Assembly (NCBI GenBank): GCA_900769665.1 | Contig: CAAGHL010000028.1 | Span: 1-31,560 of the forward strand | Origin: Clostridia bacterium | GTDB lineage: Bacteria; Bacillota; Clostridia; Christensenellales; CAG-314 | Direction of reading: 5' to 3' | DNA length: 31,560 nucleotides | Shown: positions 23,351-31,549 of the stretch, one piece after another | Layout: the number at the start of each line of letters is the position of its first letter | How positions within the stretch are numbered: position 1 is the first letter of the stretch | Translations under genes and position numbers: made by a program | The notes under the pieces: generated by a model | Databases searched by the model: none | What the model was told of the DNA's origin: nothing | The model's input: only the letters and a program-made list of their open reading frames with translations

Positions 23351-23487
23351 ACCACTCGGCACAAGTCGCACGACAATACGTGGCATGCGACAACATCTCT
23401 GCCAATCAAACTGCGGCTTTTTGCCGTCGCCACCCTACAACAGACCACGTTTATACACAATCAAACTCACACAGGAGCTACAACACA

Positions 23488-25632
23488 ATGGACATCAACA
23501 AAAAACTGACAGAAGAACTCGACGTTGCCCAATGGCAAGTAGACGCAGCCGTCAACCTCATCGATGAGGGCAACACAATCCCGTTCATTTCGCGTTACCG
23601 CAAGGAAGCCACGGGCAGCCTAAACGATGAACAACTGCGTAAATTGTTTGAACGACTGACATACCTACGCAACCTTGAGGAGAAAAAAGCGCAAGTAATA
23701 AAGAGTATCGAAGAGCAAGGAAAACTTACCGACGAACTCCGCGCGCAAATTGAAGCCGCCGAAACGCAAGTTGCGGTAGACGACTTGTATCGTCCCTACC
23801 GTCCCAAGCGCCGCACACGTGCAACCATCGCCAAGGAACAAGGTCTCGAACCCCTTGCCAACATCATTTTGTTGCAGGAAACCGACCAAAACCCCAAGGA
23901 ATTTGCCAAGGAATTTGTCAATGAGGAAAAGGGCGTCAAGACGGTAAAGGACGCGTTGCAAGGCGCGCTGGACATCATCGCCGAAGTAATAAGCGACAAC
24001 GCCGACTACCGCCAAGCCATCCGCGACTTGACCTACCGCCTCGGTAGACTGAGCAGTACCGCCAAGAAACCCGACGTAAAGACGGTGTACGACAACTACT
24101 ACAAGTACGAAGAGGAAATGACCAAGATTGCAGGTCACCGCGTGCTTGCCGTCAACCGCGGCGAAGCGGAAAAAGTGCTTACGGTAAAAATTATTGCGCC
24201 GGTGGAACTCATCAACGACTACCTTGTGCGCCACGTAATAACCAAGAAAAACCCCAACACCACACCGCTACTGGAACTTGCCGTAACCGACAGCTACACG
24301 CGCCTTATCGCGCCCAGTATCGAAACGGAAATCCGCAACATGCTGACCGAACGTGCGGAAGAGGGCGCAATTACCGTATTCGGCAAAAACTTGGAACAAT
24401 TGTTGATGCAACCGCCCATTGTCGGACAAGTAGTACTCGGTTGGGACCCCGCATTCCGCACGGGTTGTAAGTTGGCAGTAGTCGACGGCACGGGCAAAGT
24501 GCTTGACACTACCGTCATCTACCCCACAGCACCCACCACTCCCGAAAAGATTGCCAAGGCAAAAGTTACCCTTGCCAACCTAATAAACAAGTACCACGTG
24601 TCGTTAATCAGTCTCGGCAACGGCACTGCAAGTCGTGAAAGCGAACAAGTAATTGTCGATTTGCTACACGAAACCGGACTGAAAGTGCAATACGTAATAG
24701 TCAGCGAAGCAGGCGCGTCGGTGTACAGCGCAAGCAAACTTGCCACCGAAGAGTTCCCTAACTTTGACGTGGGACAACGTAGCGCGGCAAGCATTGCACG
24801 CCGTTTGCAAGATCCCCTTGCGGAACTTGTCAAGATCGATCCCAAGAGTATCGGCGTAGGTCAGTACCAACACGACATGAACCAAAAACGCCTCGGCGAA
24901 GCACTGGAAGGCGTAGTAGAAGACTGCGTAAACAAAGTAGGCGTAGACCTTAACACGGCAAGCGCACCGCTGTTGCAGTACATTTCCGGTATCAGCAGCG
25001 CGATTGCTAAAAACATCGTTGCCTACCGCGAAAAGAACGGCCGCTTTACCAATCGCGAACAACTGCTTAATGTTGACAAACTCGGTGCAAAAGCTTACGA
25101 ACAATGCGCAGGATTCCTTCGTATCCAAGGCGGTGACAATCCTCTTGACGCAACCAGCGTCCACCCCGAAAGCTACGCCGCAACGTTGCAATTTATGCAC
25201 AAGCAAGGCATAAAACCCGACAGTATCGGCAAACTTAACGGTCTCGGAAAAACTATCCGCAACTATCCCAAACTTGCCGAAGAACTCGGTATAGGCGAAC
25301 TTACACTGAAAGATATCGTTGCCGAGCTGGAAAAGCCCGCTCGCGATCCGCGTGACGAAATGCCCAAACCTATCTTGCGTAGCGACGTTTTGGAAATGAA
25401 AGACCTCAAAGAAGGCATGCTGCTGAAAGGTACCGTGCGTAACGTAATTGACTTCGGCGTGTTTGTCGACATCGGCGTACACCAAGACGGGCTTGTACAC
25501 GTATCGCAAATGAGCTCGACTAAGTACGTCAAACATCCGTTGGAAGTTGTCAAGGTGGGCGACGTAATCGACGTAAAAGTACTCAGCGTAGACCTCGACA
25601 AAAAACGCATCTCGCTGACAATGAAGATTTAA
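23488..25632 (+). CDS. tex: Tex family RNA-binding protein (S1 domain)
   Basis: A 714-residue protein starting MDINKKLTEELDVAQWQV. Domains in order: Tex N-terminal helical region (ISRYRKEATGSLNDEQLR, about 32-49, then VDDLYRPYRPKRRTRATIAK), a YqgF/RNase H-like core (VLGWDPAFRTGCKLAVVD, about 315-332), the helix-hairpin-helix region (NTASAPLLQYISGI and FTNREQLLNV), and a C-terminal S1 domain (about 640-714) with GTVRNVIDFGVFVDIG. Tex binds nucleic acid and is linked to transcription elongation and stress tolerance in several bacteria. A longer open frame starts at 23341, but the ATG at 23488 with AGGAG and the conserved N-terminus is preferred. Confidence 0.95.
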   Translation: MDINKKLTEELDVAQWQVDAAVNLIDEGNTIPFISRYRKEATGSLNDEQLRKLFERLTYLRNLEEKKAQVIKSIEEQGKLTDELRAQIEAAETQVAVDDLYRPYRPKRRTRATIAKEQGLEPLANIILLQETDQNPKEFAKEFVNEEKGVKTVKDALQGALDIIAEVISDNADYRQAIRDLTYRLGRLSSTAKKPDVKTVYDNYYKYEEEMTKIAGHRVLAVNRGEAEKVLTVKIIAPVELINDYLVRHVITKKNPNTTPLLELAVTDSYTRLIAPSIETEIRNMLTERAEEGAITVFGKNLEQLLMQPPIVGQVVLGWDPAFRTGCKLAVVDGTGKVLDTTVIYPTAPTTPEKIAKAKVTLANLINKYHVSLISLGNGTASRESEQVIVDLLHETGLKVQYVIVSEAGASVYSASKLATEEFPNFDVGQRSAASIARRLQDPLAELVKIDPKSIGVGQYQHDMNQKRLGEALEGVVEDCVNKVGVDLNTASAPLLQYISGISSAIAKNIVAYREKNGRFTNREQLLNVDKLGAKAYEQCAGFLRIQGGDNPLDATSVHPESYAATLQFMHKQGIKPDSIGKLNGLGKTIRNYPKLAEELGIGELTLKDIVAELEKPARDPRDEMPKPILRSDVLEMKDLKEGMLLKGTVRNVIDFGVFVDIGVHQDGLVHVSQMSSTKYVKHPLEVVKVGDVIDVKVLSVDLDKKRISLTMKI

Positions 25633-25655
25633 TTAAAAGAATTTTGAAAGTATTG

Positions 25656-25725
25656 CGGGGGAGGACCTTGTTTGAAACAAGGTCCTCCCCCGTACCCCCT
25701 CTCCAAAAATTTGGAGTAGGGGTAC
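25656..25725. repeat. Double-hairpin repeat, copy 2 (may terminate tex)
   Basis: Hairpin A is a perfect stem from 25656 to 25692 built on CGGGGGAGGACC. Hairpin B has GTACCCC (25692-25698) paired with GGGGTAC (25719-25725) around CTCCAAA/TTTGGAG. It starts 24 bp after the tex stop and could end tex transcription despite lacking a long T tract. It is the mirror image of copy 3 at 25974-26040. Confidence 0.75.
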
Positions 25726-25855
25726 GAGGAAAACGATTGTTTACAAATAAATGATTATTTGGGAATAAATGATTATGCGCATATAAATGTTTAATTGCAA
25801 ACAAATCACTATCTCCCCAAATAATTAAAAGTAAGAAAATATAAAATAATGTAAG

Positions 25856-25884
25856 AAAAACTCGCATACGTATGCGAGTTTTTT
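25856..25884. terminator. Palindromic bidirectional terminator between tex and the nucleoside kinase gene
   Basis: A perfectly self-complementary stretch (25856-25883) centred on CTCGCATACGTATGCGAG, with A on one side and T on the other, works on both strands. It lies between the convergent genes tex (+) and the nucleoside kinase (-). The rest of 25633-26055 holds the two inverted double-hairpin repeats and AT-rich spacer. Confidence 0.8.
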
Positions 25885-25973
25885 GTACATTTTGTTTGCA
25901 ACATCAGTCGCAAATTTCCAATTGCCTACACTATATTCAAAATTATCTTTCTATTTTCCAAACGTTTCTCCTA

Positions 25974-26040
25974 CCCCTACTCCAAATTTTTGGAGAGGGG
26001 TGTGGGGAGAACCCTTTTTTCTAAAAAGGTTTTCCCCACA
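25974..26040. repeat. Double-hairpin repeat, copy 3 (inverted)
   Basis: Hairpin B comes first: CCCCT/AGGGG around CTCCAAA (25980-25986) and TTTGGAG (25989-25995). Hairpin A follows: 26001-26040, TGTGGGGAGAACC paired with GGTTTTCCCCACA. The orientation is opposite to copy 2. It ends 15 bp from the stop of the nucleoside kinase gene and may end that transcript. Confidence 0.75.
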
Positions 26041-26055
26041 AAAATTTCTAATATT

Positions 26056-27702
26056 CTATTCATCAACTTCGGCGAAACAGCTGCCGCCGATAAACTCTCG
26101 CAGGAGCGAATTGCAAGGCACCCACTTGTCGTCCATATCCTTAAAATATTTAAGGAATTTAATCAAGCGGTTTGCCGTAATGTAGTACGGACTGTCGGAC
26201 GGCACTTCCTTGAGTGCGGGCAAAGCGTATTTTTTCAGCACGCAAAGCTCGTAAGTAAGCGCGGAGTTGTAAACGTAGTTGCAACCCTCTTGGAACGGGT
26301 AAATCCACTTAAACTCTCCGCGACGAACGCTGTGCCACATCTCGAGCGTGCGCTCCGCCGAAGCTCCGCGATATTTTTTGTCGCGCACTATGCGACGAAG
26401 CAAACGAATATCCGTGTAGCTGATGGGGTTGTGCATGTCAAGATTCATTTGGAATTGCGGCGCAATAAAAATCTTGTATTTTTGGTACTTTGGTATGGAG
26501 TAACTCAGCTGATCGTTAAGGGCGTGTATTCCTTCGATGATGATTGGCGTATCGGGGGAGATTTGCGTAGGAATACCGTGTTCCGCGCGCCCGTCGCCGA
26601 ATTGATAAACGGGTAGTTCCACCATGTCCCCTTGAAGAAGTGCTTGGATTTGCTCGTTAAACAAGTCGATGTCGAGTGCGTTGATGTCCTCGAAGTCCTG
26701 CACGCCGTGTTCGTCATAGGGGATGTCCTCGCGATTTTTGTAGTACATGTCGAGGGAAATGCGCAGGGGCGTGATACCGCGCGCCATCAACTCGATACGC
26801 AGACGGTTGCTGAACGTGGTTTTGCCACTACTGCTGGGACCCGCAATGCAAATGAGCTTGATGTTTTCGATGTCGGAAAGTATTTGATTGCCGAGGTCGT
26901 GCAACATGTCGTTGTGCAACGTTTCGTTCATGTTGATGAAGTCGATTTCGGTGTCCTCGCTGACGTGCGCATTGATACCGGAAATCAGGTCAGCGTTGCA
27001 AATTTTCGCCCATTTATACGCGCGGTTGAGTACCTTGCTGAACGTCGGCTCGTCCTTGAACTCGGGGATTTCGCCGTTCATTTCGTAGCGCGGATACTGG
27101 CAAATGAAGTTGCCGTCGTAGGTAAACATGCGGAAACGCTTGAGGTAGCCCGTACTAGGCACGACGTAGCCGTACATATAGTTGATGTAGTCGCCACACT
27201 TGTGGAAGTGACATATTTTTTCCGGACGGTATTGCAAAGTAACGGCTTTGTCAAGGTCGCCGTTGGCAACAAACATGTCGTATGCCTCCGACTTGCTCAT
27301 GGTCATGCGCGTAAACGGCAGGTCGGCGGCAACCAAGCGGCGCATTTCCGCAATTACAGCGGCAAGCATTGCGCTGTCCATCTTGACCTTAGGCGACACC
27401 ACCGCAACCAACAGCGAACGCGAAATGCCGTAGCAAATCTTGACCTTGTACTCCGGGTACACGTTGTGGAACGCCATTGCAATCAGGTAGCGCAGGCTGG
27501 TTTCGTACACCTTGACCGCGTCGCTGTCCTTGAGGTCGAGCAGTTTTACTTCGCAGTCGAAGCCAAGCTCGTACGACAGCTCGCGCAGGCGGTTGTTGAC
27601 CTTTGCCGCGACAAAACGCTTGTCGGGGTCGTCGACAAGGCTCAGTATCGTGCGTTTTTCGTCGAGTTGCGTTTGTTTACCGTTTAGTGTTACCGTGTAC
27701 AT
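26056..27702 (-). CDS. Nucleoside (uridine) kinase with ThrRS-like N-terminal region
   Basis: A 548-residue protein. The first ~60 residues (MYTVTLNGKQTQLD...) look like a TGS-type domain, and about 70-270 resembles the second additional domain of threonyl-tRNA synthetase, with MAFHNVYPEYKVKICYG and CHFHKCGDYINY. The C-terminal half is a phosphoribulokinase/uridine kinase fold with Walker A GPSSSGKTTFS (288-298), RISLDMYYKNRED (314-326) and IIIEGIHALND. This architecture is common in Clostridia and annotated as nucleoside kinase; the natural substrate (probably uridine/cytidine) and the role of the synthetase-like part are not shown by the sequence. A TATAAT-like box lies about 110 bp upstream. 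Confidence 0.88.
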   Translation of the reverse strand: MYTVTLNGKQTQLDEKRTILSLVDDPDKRFVAAKVNNRLRELSYELGFDCEVKLLDLKDSDAVKVYETSLRYLIAMAFHNVYPEYKVKICYGISRSLLVAVVSPKVKMDSAMLAAVIAEMRRLVAADLPFTRMTMSKSEAYDMFVANGDLDKAVTLQYRPEKICHFHKCGDYINYMYGYVVPSTGYLKRFRMFTYDGNFICQYPRYEMNGEIPEFKDEPTFSKVLNRAYKWAKICNADLISGINAHVSEDTEIDFINMNETLHNDMLHDLGNQILSDIENIKLICIAGPSSSGKTTFSNRLRIELMARGITPLRISLDMYYKNREDIPYDEHGVQDFEDINALDIDLFNEQIQALLQGDMVELPVYQFGDGRAEHGIPTQISPDTPIIIEGIHALNDQLSYSIPKYQKYKIFIAPQFQMNLDMHNPISYTDIRLLRRIVRDKKYRGASAERTLEMWHSVRRGEFKWIYPFQEGCNYVYNSALTYELCVLKKYALPALKEVPSDSPYYITANRLIKFLKYFKDMDDKWVPCNSLLREFIGGSCFAEVDE

Positions 27703-27921
27703 TATTCCTCCCGTTTATCACGACATCGGAAGCGATACCATATTGACCGAAATATTGTCGGTTCAGTCCAACGCAACACTTTTGTGCGCATTGCCGCCTG
27801 TCGATTCGTATATATTATAGATATTTTTTTTGAATTGCCGATTTGGCATAGTTTATTTAATAGTAATAGTATTATACACTAAAAATTTGCAAAGTCAATA
27901 GTTGTCGACAAATTTTACATA

Positions 27922-27957
27922 AAGAAAAAACCCGCGTTTCCTCGGAAACACGGGTTT
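27922..27957 (-). terminator. Terminator of the acidic membrane protein gene
   Basis: A 14 bp stem with one mismatch (27928-27941 with 27944-27957) and a 2 nt loop, followed on the minus strand by TTTTTT. It starts 16 bp after the stop codon of the upstream gene. Confidence 0.88.
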
Positions 27958-27973
27958 ACTGTCGTATGTAGCC

Positions 27974-28717
27974 TTATTCGGCAGCTTCGGGTGCGGTTTC
28001 GGCTTCTTGCGCGGCGGCTTTAGCGGCACGACGCTTTGCACGAGCTTGCTCCTTTTTGTATTGCTTTTCGTCTTCGATAGCTCTGACGGCAATGTCCACG
28101 GCGTTCTTGGCGGCTTGCAATGTAGTTTCGTCGTAAACCTTCATTGTGGTTGCGGCTTGCTTGATCTTAAGCTTGTTGTCTGCCATGTAGTTGCGCAAGT
28201 CGGAGTTGGCGATGACAAATTCGCAAACGATTACGCCACGCTTGATGAGCAAACGTACAATGCGGTTTTTACCGACTTTGTACTCCTCGTAACGATCGTT
28301 TTTGAAACGTCTGTTGCCTTCGACAACTTGAGCGTACTTGACGATTTCGTCGTAGTAACCCTTCATTTCGTCGGGCAAAGCTTCGTATCTTTGGTCGATG
28401 GTGTCACGCGTTGCGGAGAACACTACCGCATCCTCGGGGATAATCTCGGGCGTAGGTTCTTCCGTAGCTTCGTCCACTTCCTCTGCTACGATTTCTTCGG
28501 TTTCTTCCTCGTCGTCCTCTGCGGATTCTTCATTCGCTACGGTTTCGACGGGTGCTGCGGCTGCCACTTCTTCAACGGTTTCTTCGACAGCGGCGGCGGC
28601 TTGTTGTTCGGCGATAGCTTGTTCATCCTCTTTTGTGATGCGGCGCAATGCTGCGACAACCAATGCTGCGGCAACGGCTGCGACCAAAAGCAAGACAATC
28701 AAAATTGCTTCTTCCAT
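27974..28717 (-). CDS. Membrane-anchored acidic protein of unknown function
   Basis: A 247-residue protein I do not recognise. Residues about 4-24 (AILIVLLLVAAVAAALVVAAL) form one membrane segment with a short N-terminal end, so the bulk is probably cytosolic (RRITK follows directly). Residues about 30-95 are a strongly acidic Glu/Ala-rich linker, likely disordered. A compact part follows (about 100-220) containing RYEALPDEMKGYYDEIVKYA and a basic stretch NRIVRLLIKRGVIVCEFVI. The last ~30 residues are a Lys/Arg/Ala-rich helix then an acidic tail. Ribosome binding site GGAGAGG; single gene with its own promoter and terminator. The layout suggests an anchor or adaptor protein, but nothing more can be said. 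Confidence 0.8.
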   Translation of the reverse strand: MEEAILIVLLLVAAVAAALVVAALRRITKEDEQAIAEQQAAAAVEETVEEVAAAAPVETVANEESAEDDEEETEEIVAEEVDEATEEPTPEIIPEDAVVFSATRDTIDQRYEALPDEMKGYYDEIVKYAQVVEGNRRFKNDRYEEYKVGKNRIVRLLIKRGVIVCEFVIANSDLRNYMADNKLKIKQAATTMKVYDETTLQAAKNAVDIAVRAIEDEKQYKKEQARAKRRAAKAAAQEAETAPEAAE

Positions 28718-28824
28718 TTTCCACCTCTCCTAATTAGTGTTAAATAAAGTTATTTTTGTCGGAAAAGTTGCAAAAAAGCAATACGTTTACAAAATTTGAC
28801 GACAATTTTCCCCTATTTTCCTTT

Positions 28825-28853
28825 ATTATATACTATTTTTTTTTGTTCGTCAA
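28825..28853 (-). promoter_or_regulatory. Promoter of the acidic membrane protein gene
   Basis: On the minus strand TTGACG (28848-28853), 17 bp, and a perfect TATAAT (28825-28830). The surrounding stretch 28718-29088 is very AT-rich and shows nothing else. Confidence 0.75.
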
Positions 28854-29088
28854 TAACGAATATACACTTTGTTGACATTTTTTGCAAAAAATTTTGCATT
28901 TTTTAGCGTTTTTTCGATATTTTTCGTGTTTTTGCGACTTTTACCACAATTTTACGGCGATGTAACGCAAAATAGTACACGTATTGATAATTTCGTTACC
29001 AAACCGCACAAAAACGCTTGCAATGCTTGCAATATCGGCGCTGTCCGCCACCGTCGACAAACGTTGCACGCCACGCCGCAACCGCCGT

Positions 29089-29610
29089 CTACAAGCACAA
29101 AATGTCATCGATAATGCCGTAATCCTTGGCTTCCTGTGCGCTCATCCAATTGTCGCGTTCGCAGTCCATATGCACTTGTTGCGCCGTCTTGCCTACGTTG
29201 TCGGCAATGATACGTTCCAACTCGTCGCGCGAGTACTTGATACTTTCCGCCATTTTGCGCATCGACGTTTCGGTACGGATGCTTCCGCCGCGAGTTTGTA
29301 CAAGCGGTTGATGGATAAGTATGCGACTGTGCGCCAACGCAAATCTACGCCCGTGCGCACCGCAACTTAGCAAAAACGCTCCCATGCTTGCCGCCATGCC
29401 GAAACATACCGTCGACACGGGTGCGGAGATGTGTTGTATCACGTCGTAGATTGCCAAACCGTAGTCGATACTGCCGCCCGGGGAATTGATATACAGGCTG
29501 ATTTCACGGTCGGGGTCTTCCCTGTCAAAGTCCATTAGGCGCACAATGACGTCCATTGCGCTTAGCTCGTTTACTTCGCCGCTGAGGATAATTATTCTCG
29601 GTTCGTCCAT
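29089..29610 (-). CDS. clpP: ATP-dependent Clp protease proteolytic subunit, catalytic
   Basis: A 173-residue ClpP with the full triad: Ser75 in GMAASMGAF, His100 in LIHQPL and Asp153 in ERDNWMSA. The YINSPGGSIDYGLAIYD substrate-binding strand is intact. It is about 20 residues shorter than typical ClpP, mostly at the N-terminus, where the axial loop and propeptide normally lie. The heptameric rings degrade proteins fed by ClpX/ClpC. It is the second gene of a two-gene unit, 12 bp after an inactive ClpP-like gene, so mixed rings are plausible. An additional main clpP elsewhere in the genome is likely but not visible. Confidence 0.92.
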   Translation of the reverse strand: MDEPRIIILSGEVNELSAMDVIVRLMDFDREDPDREISLYINSPGGSIDYGLAIYDVIQHISAPVSTVCFGMAASMGAFLLSCGAHGRRFALAHSRILIHQPLVQTRGGSIRTETSMRKMAESIKYSRDELERIIADNVGKTAQQVHMDCERDNWMSAQEAKDYGIIDDILCL

Positions 29611-29622
29611 TACACCGCCCTC

Positions 29623-30162
29623 CTACTCTATCACTTCGTCCACAAGCCCGTACTCGACGGCTTGGCGTGCGTCTAGCTCCAACCCCAGTTCGATGTCGGA
29701 GTGCACCTTGTCAAGGCTTTGCCCCGTGTGCAACACAAACAACTCTTCCATCACTTCGCGCTCCAACGAAACCTCGCGTGCGGCAATGGCAATTTCCGTT
29801 TGCTGATTTGTGCCGTCGTGCAATGCGCCGTAGGGTTGCTCTATCGTAAAGCGACAGTGATTTAGCGCAAACCTACTGCCCTTTTTGCACCCTGCAAGCA
29901 GTAACGCCGAGTAGTTTGCCACCGCGCCCATGGCTATGCCGGAAACGACGTTGGGTATGCTACGTATTGTGTCGTATATGGCGAGCATGTCAAGATAGTT
30001 GCCGCCCGTGGAGCCGATAAACAGTTGGATTGGTTCCTTGTCGTTTAGCGCGCTCATTTGCAGTAGTTCAAACACGATTTGGCTTGCCTTTGGCGTGTCG
30101 ATGTAGCCTTGCACAAGTATTACGCGGCTTTCCAGCAGCTTTTTTTCCATGTCGGTTGCCAT
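29623..30162 (-). CDS. Catalytically inactive ClpP-like protein (ClpR-like)
   Basis: A 179-residue ClpP fold in which all three catalytic positions are changed. The serine position in GAVANYSALLL is Asn83, the histidine in TIEQPYG is Glu108, and the aspartate in IELGLELDA is Gly160. The NSPGG motif is GSTGG. Fold-specific features are kept: LAIYDTIRSIPN, the LHTGQSLDKVHSD handle helix and RQAVEYGLVDEVI. This matches the idea of ClpR subunits in cyanobacteria and apicoplasts, which build mixed rings with active ClpP (known there, inferred here). The start at 30162 has AAAGGAG upstream; the open frame to 30315 covers the promoter. It is the first gene of the unit with clpP. Confidence 0.85.
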   Translation of the reverse strand: MATDMEKKLLESRVILVQGYIDTPKASQIVFELLQMSALNDKEPIQLFIGSTGGNYLDMLAIYDTIRSIPNVVSGIAMGAVANYSALLLAGCKKGSRFALNHCRFTIEQPYGALHDGTNQQTEIAIAAREVSLEREVMEELFVLHTGQSLDKVHSDIELGLELDARQAVEYGLVDEVIE

Positions 30163-30286
30163 GTGGTGACTCTCCTTTTGTAATGCGTTTGACTGACGGC
30201 ACAAAACTATGCGGCATGCGGCACGTCGTTGCCCGTTTGCGATACGATACGGCACGACGCATTGTCGCACTGTCGTAATTAGTTGT

Positions 30287-30315
30287 ATTGTAACACATAG
30301 CCAACGGCAAGTCAA
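30287..30315 (-). promoter_or_regulatory. Promoter of the ClpR-like/clpP unit
   Basis: On the minus strand TTGACT (30310-30315), 17 bp, and TACAAT (30287-30292), with a leader of about 118 nt. No CtsR- or CIRCE-type operator was recognised. The stretch 30163-30476 contains only this promoter and the next gene's terminator. Confidence 0.78.
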
Positions 30316-30416
30316 TCGGTAAATTGCGACAAAAACGTCGTTTTAAGCCTTTTTATGTGACTATTGCGCATGCGAAACCTGCACTTGCCGCAAATAGCGC
30401 ACAGAATACGGCAGAA

Positions 30417-30447
30417 TAAAACACGGGCGAGTTGCAATTCGTCCGTG
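30417..30447 (-). terminator. Terminator of the DUF1624 gene
   Basis: A 9 bp stem with one G-T pair (30422-30430 with 30439-30447), followed on the minus strand by TTTTATT. It lies 29 bp after the stop of the DUF1624 gene. Confidence 0.75.
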
Positions 30448-30476
30448 CATGAATTTTAGATTTGTACCCGATTGCC

Positions 30477-31316
30477 TTAGCCGCCGCATGCGACAAAAAC
30501 AAGGTCGACGAGTTTAAGTACGCCCAACACCACCACGGGTGCGCAAAGATAGACAAACAGCGACCGTTTGCCCGTCCAAAGTAGCGGACGTAGCCAAGTA
30601 GGCGGCGTAGGATTTGCGCAAAGACTTTTGCGTTGCGGATACAGGTAACCACCGAGCAATGCGCCCCACATAAAAACGCCTAGGTGAGGCAACAGCGGTT
30701 GGAAATCGTTGGGCGAAAGCTGTCTTCCGCGCGGACAAAACACCCAAAATGCGAAGAAATTGCTGTTTACGTTGCAGTCATGCGCTATTTGGTCCTTGTA
30801 GAAGAACACCACGCCCACGGCAACAAGCACGCTTGCAAGCAAACCGCACACCCATTTTGGCGTGTGGACGAGGTCGAGCAATGTTTGCACCGTTACGCAT
30901 ATCGTAAGCACGGCAATGATGTTGAACAGCACCACGCCCGTCACCAAAGACGGCAACACAAGACCGACAAGGTAGTAGCCTCCCATAAAGAGTGCGCAAA
31001 AAATCCACATTTTGGCAAGTCTGCGCTTGTAGTTTGTGGTTAGCACGCAACTGATACCGGACAAAAACACAAACACCAGCACCCCGGGGAGCATGGTTGC
31101 CTTGTTAAACGCACTATTGTAGTAAGCACGAGAAACAGTCAGAAGCCAATCGGAAAAGACGGTATGCGTGTTGAAAAGTCCGCAGTTTATGGCAAAAACA
31201 GTACAATGGCACAACGAAACAAAGAAAATGAGTATGCCTCGAACAAGGTCAAGCTCCCACACGCGCGGCTTGTCGGGAGTGTCGTATGTAAAAAATGCCT
31301 TAAACTTGTTTGCCAT
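30477..31316 (-). CDS. DUF1624 / heparan-alpha-glucosaminide N-acetyltransferase-like membrane protein
   Basis: A 280-residue integral membrane protein with about seven or eight hydrophobic segments. The family signature is the N-terminal RVWELDLVRGILIFFVSLCH (about 18-37), with the conserved Arg-Gly and His of the HGSNAT-like acyltransferase fold, followed by LPGVLVFVFLSGISCVLT and KRRLAKM. It may transfer an acyl group to a sugar at the membrane, as the human relative does, but the bacterial substrates are unknown. A longer frame reaches 31412, but the ATG at 31316 (MANKFKAFFTYD) lies after AAGGGAT and downstream of the promoter. Single-gene unit. Confidence 0.82.
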   Translation of the reverse strand: MANKFKAFFTYDTPDKPRVWELDLVRGILIFFVSLCHCTVFAINCGLFNTHTVFSDWLLTVSRAYYNSAFNKATMLPGVLVFVFLSGISCVLTTNYKRRLAKMWIFCALFMGGYYLVGLVLPSLVTGVVLFNIIAVLTICVTVQTLLDLVHTPKWVCGLLASVLVAVGVVFFYKDQIAHDCNVNSNFFAFWVFCPRGRQLSPNDFQPLLPHLGVFMWGALLGGYLYPQRKSLCANPTPPTWLRPLLWTGKRSLFVYLCAPVVVLGVLKLVDLVFVACGG

Positions 31317-31347
31317 TGCAATATCCCTTGTGCATGTAATACAACAA

Positions 31348-31376
31348 ATTGTAACATAGCGCAGGCAATAAGTCAA
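31348..31376 (-). promoter_or_regulatory. Promoter of the DUF1624 gene
   Basis: On the minus strand TTGACT (31371-31376), 17 bp, and TACAAT (31348-31353), giving a short leader of about 25 nt. Confidence 0.8.
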
Positions 31377-31496
31377 CCGCAAAGCAATGAACTTGACTGC
31401 ATTGTGGTACACGACATCACACGTTGTCTAAAAAAACTTGATAGGGTTAATTTGACTATCACTAATAATTTTTGCGGTCAATATGGCGGCTAATTA

Positions 31497-31549
31497 TGCG
31501 TTAAACGCCCATCCACGTACATCCAGTACGAGTTCGGTCGTTTGCCTTT
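31497..31549. repeat. GTAC-capped hairpin module, copy 2
   Basis: TGCGTTAAACGCCCATC, then CGTAC-ATCCA-GTACG, then TTCGGTCGTTTGCCTT: the same module as 23051-23102 with a changed loop. It is flanked by TAATTA on both sides. The element probably continues beyond the window. Confidence 0.7.

Noticed and set aside
26632..27687. 351-codon plus-strand frame opposite the nucleoside kinase gene
   Set aside because: Antisense to a well-supported kinase; repetitive Val/His/Arg-rich translation without motifs.
27703..27830. Promoter of the nucleoside kinase gene
   Set aside because: A TATAAT box is present near 27813 but no acceptable -35 at the right distance, so it was not listed.
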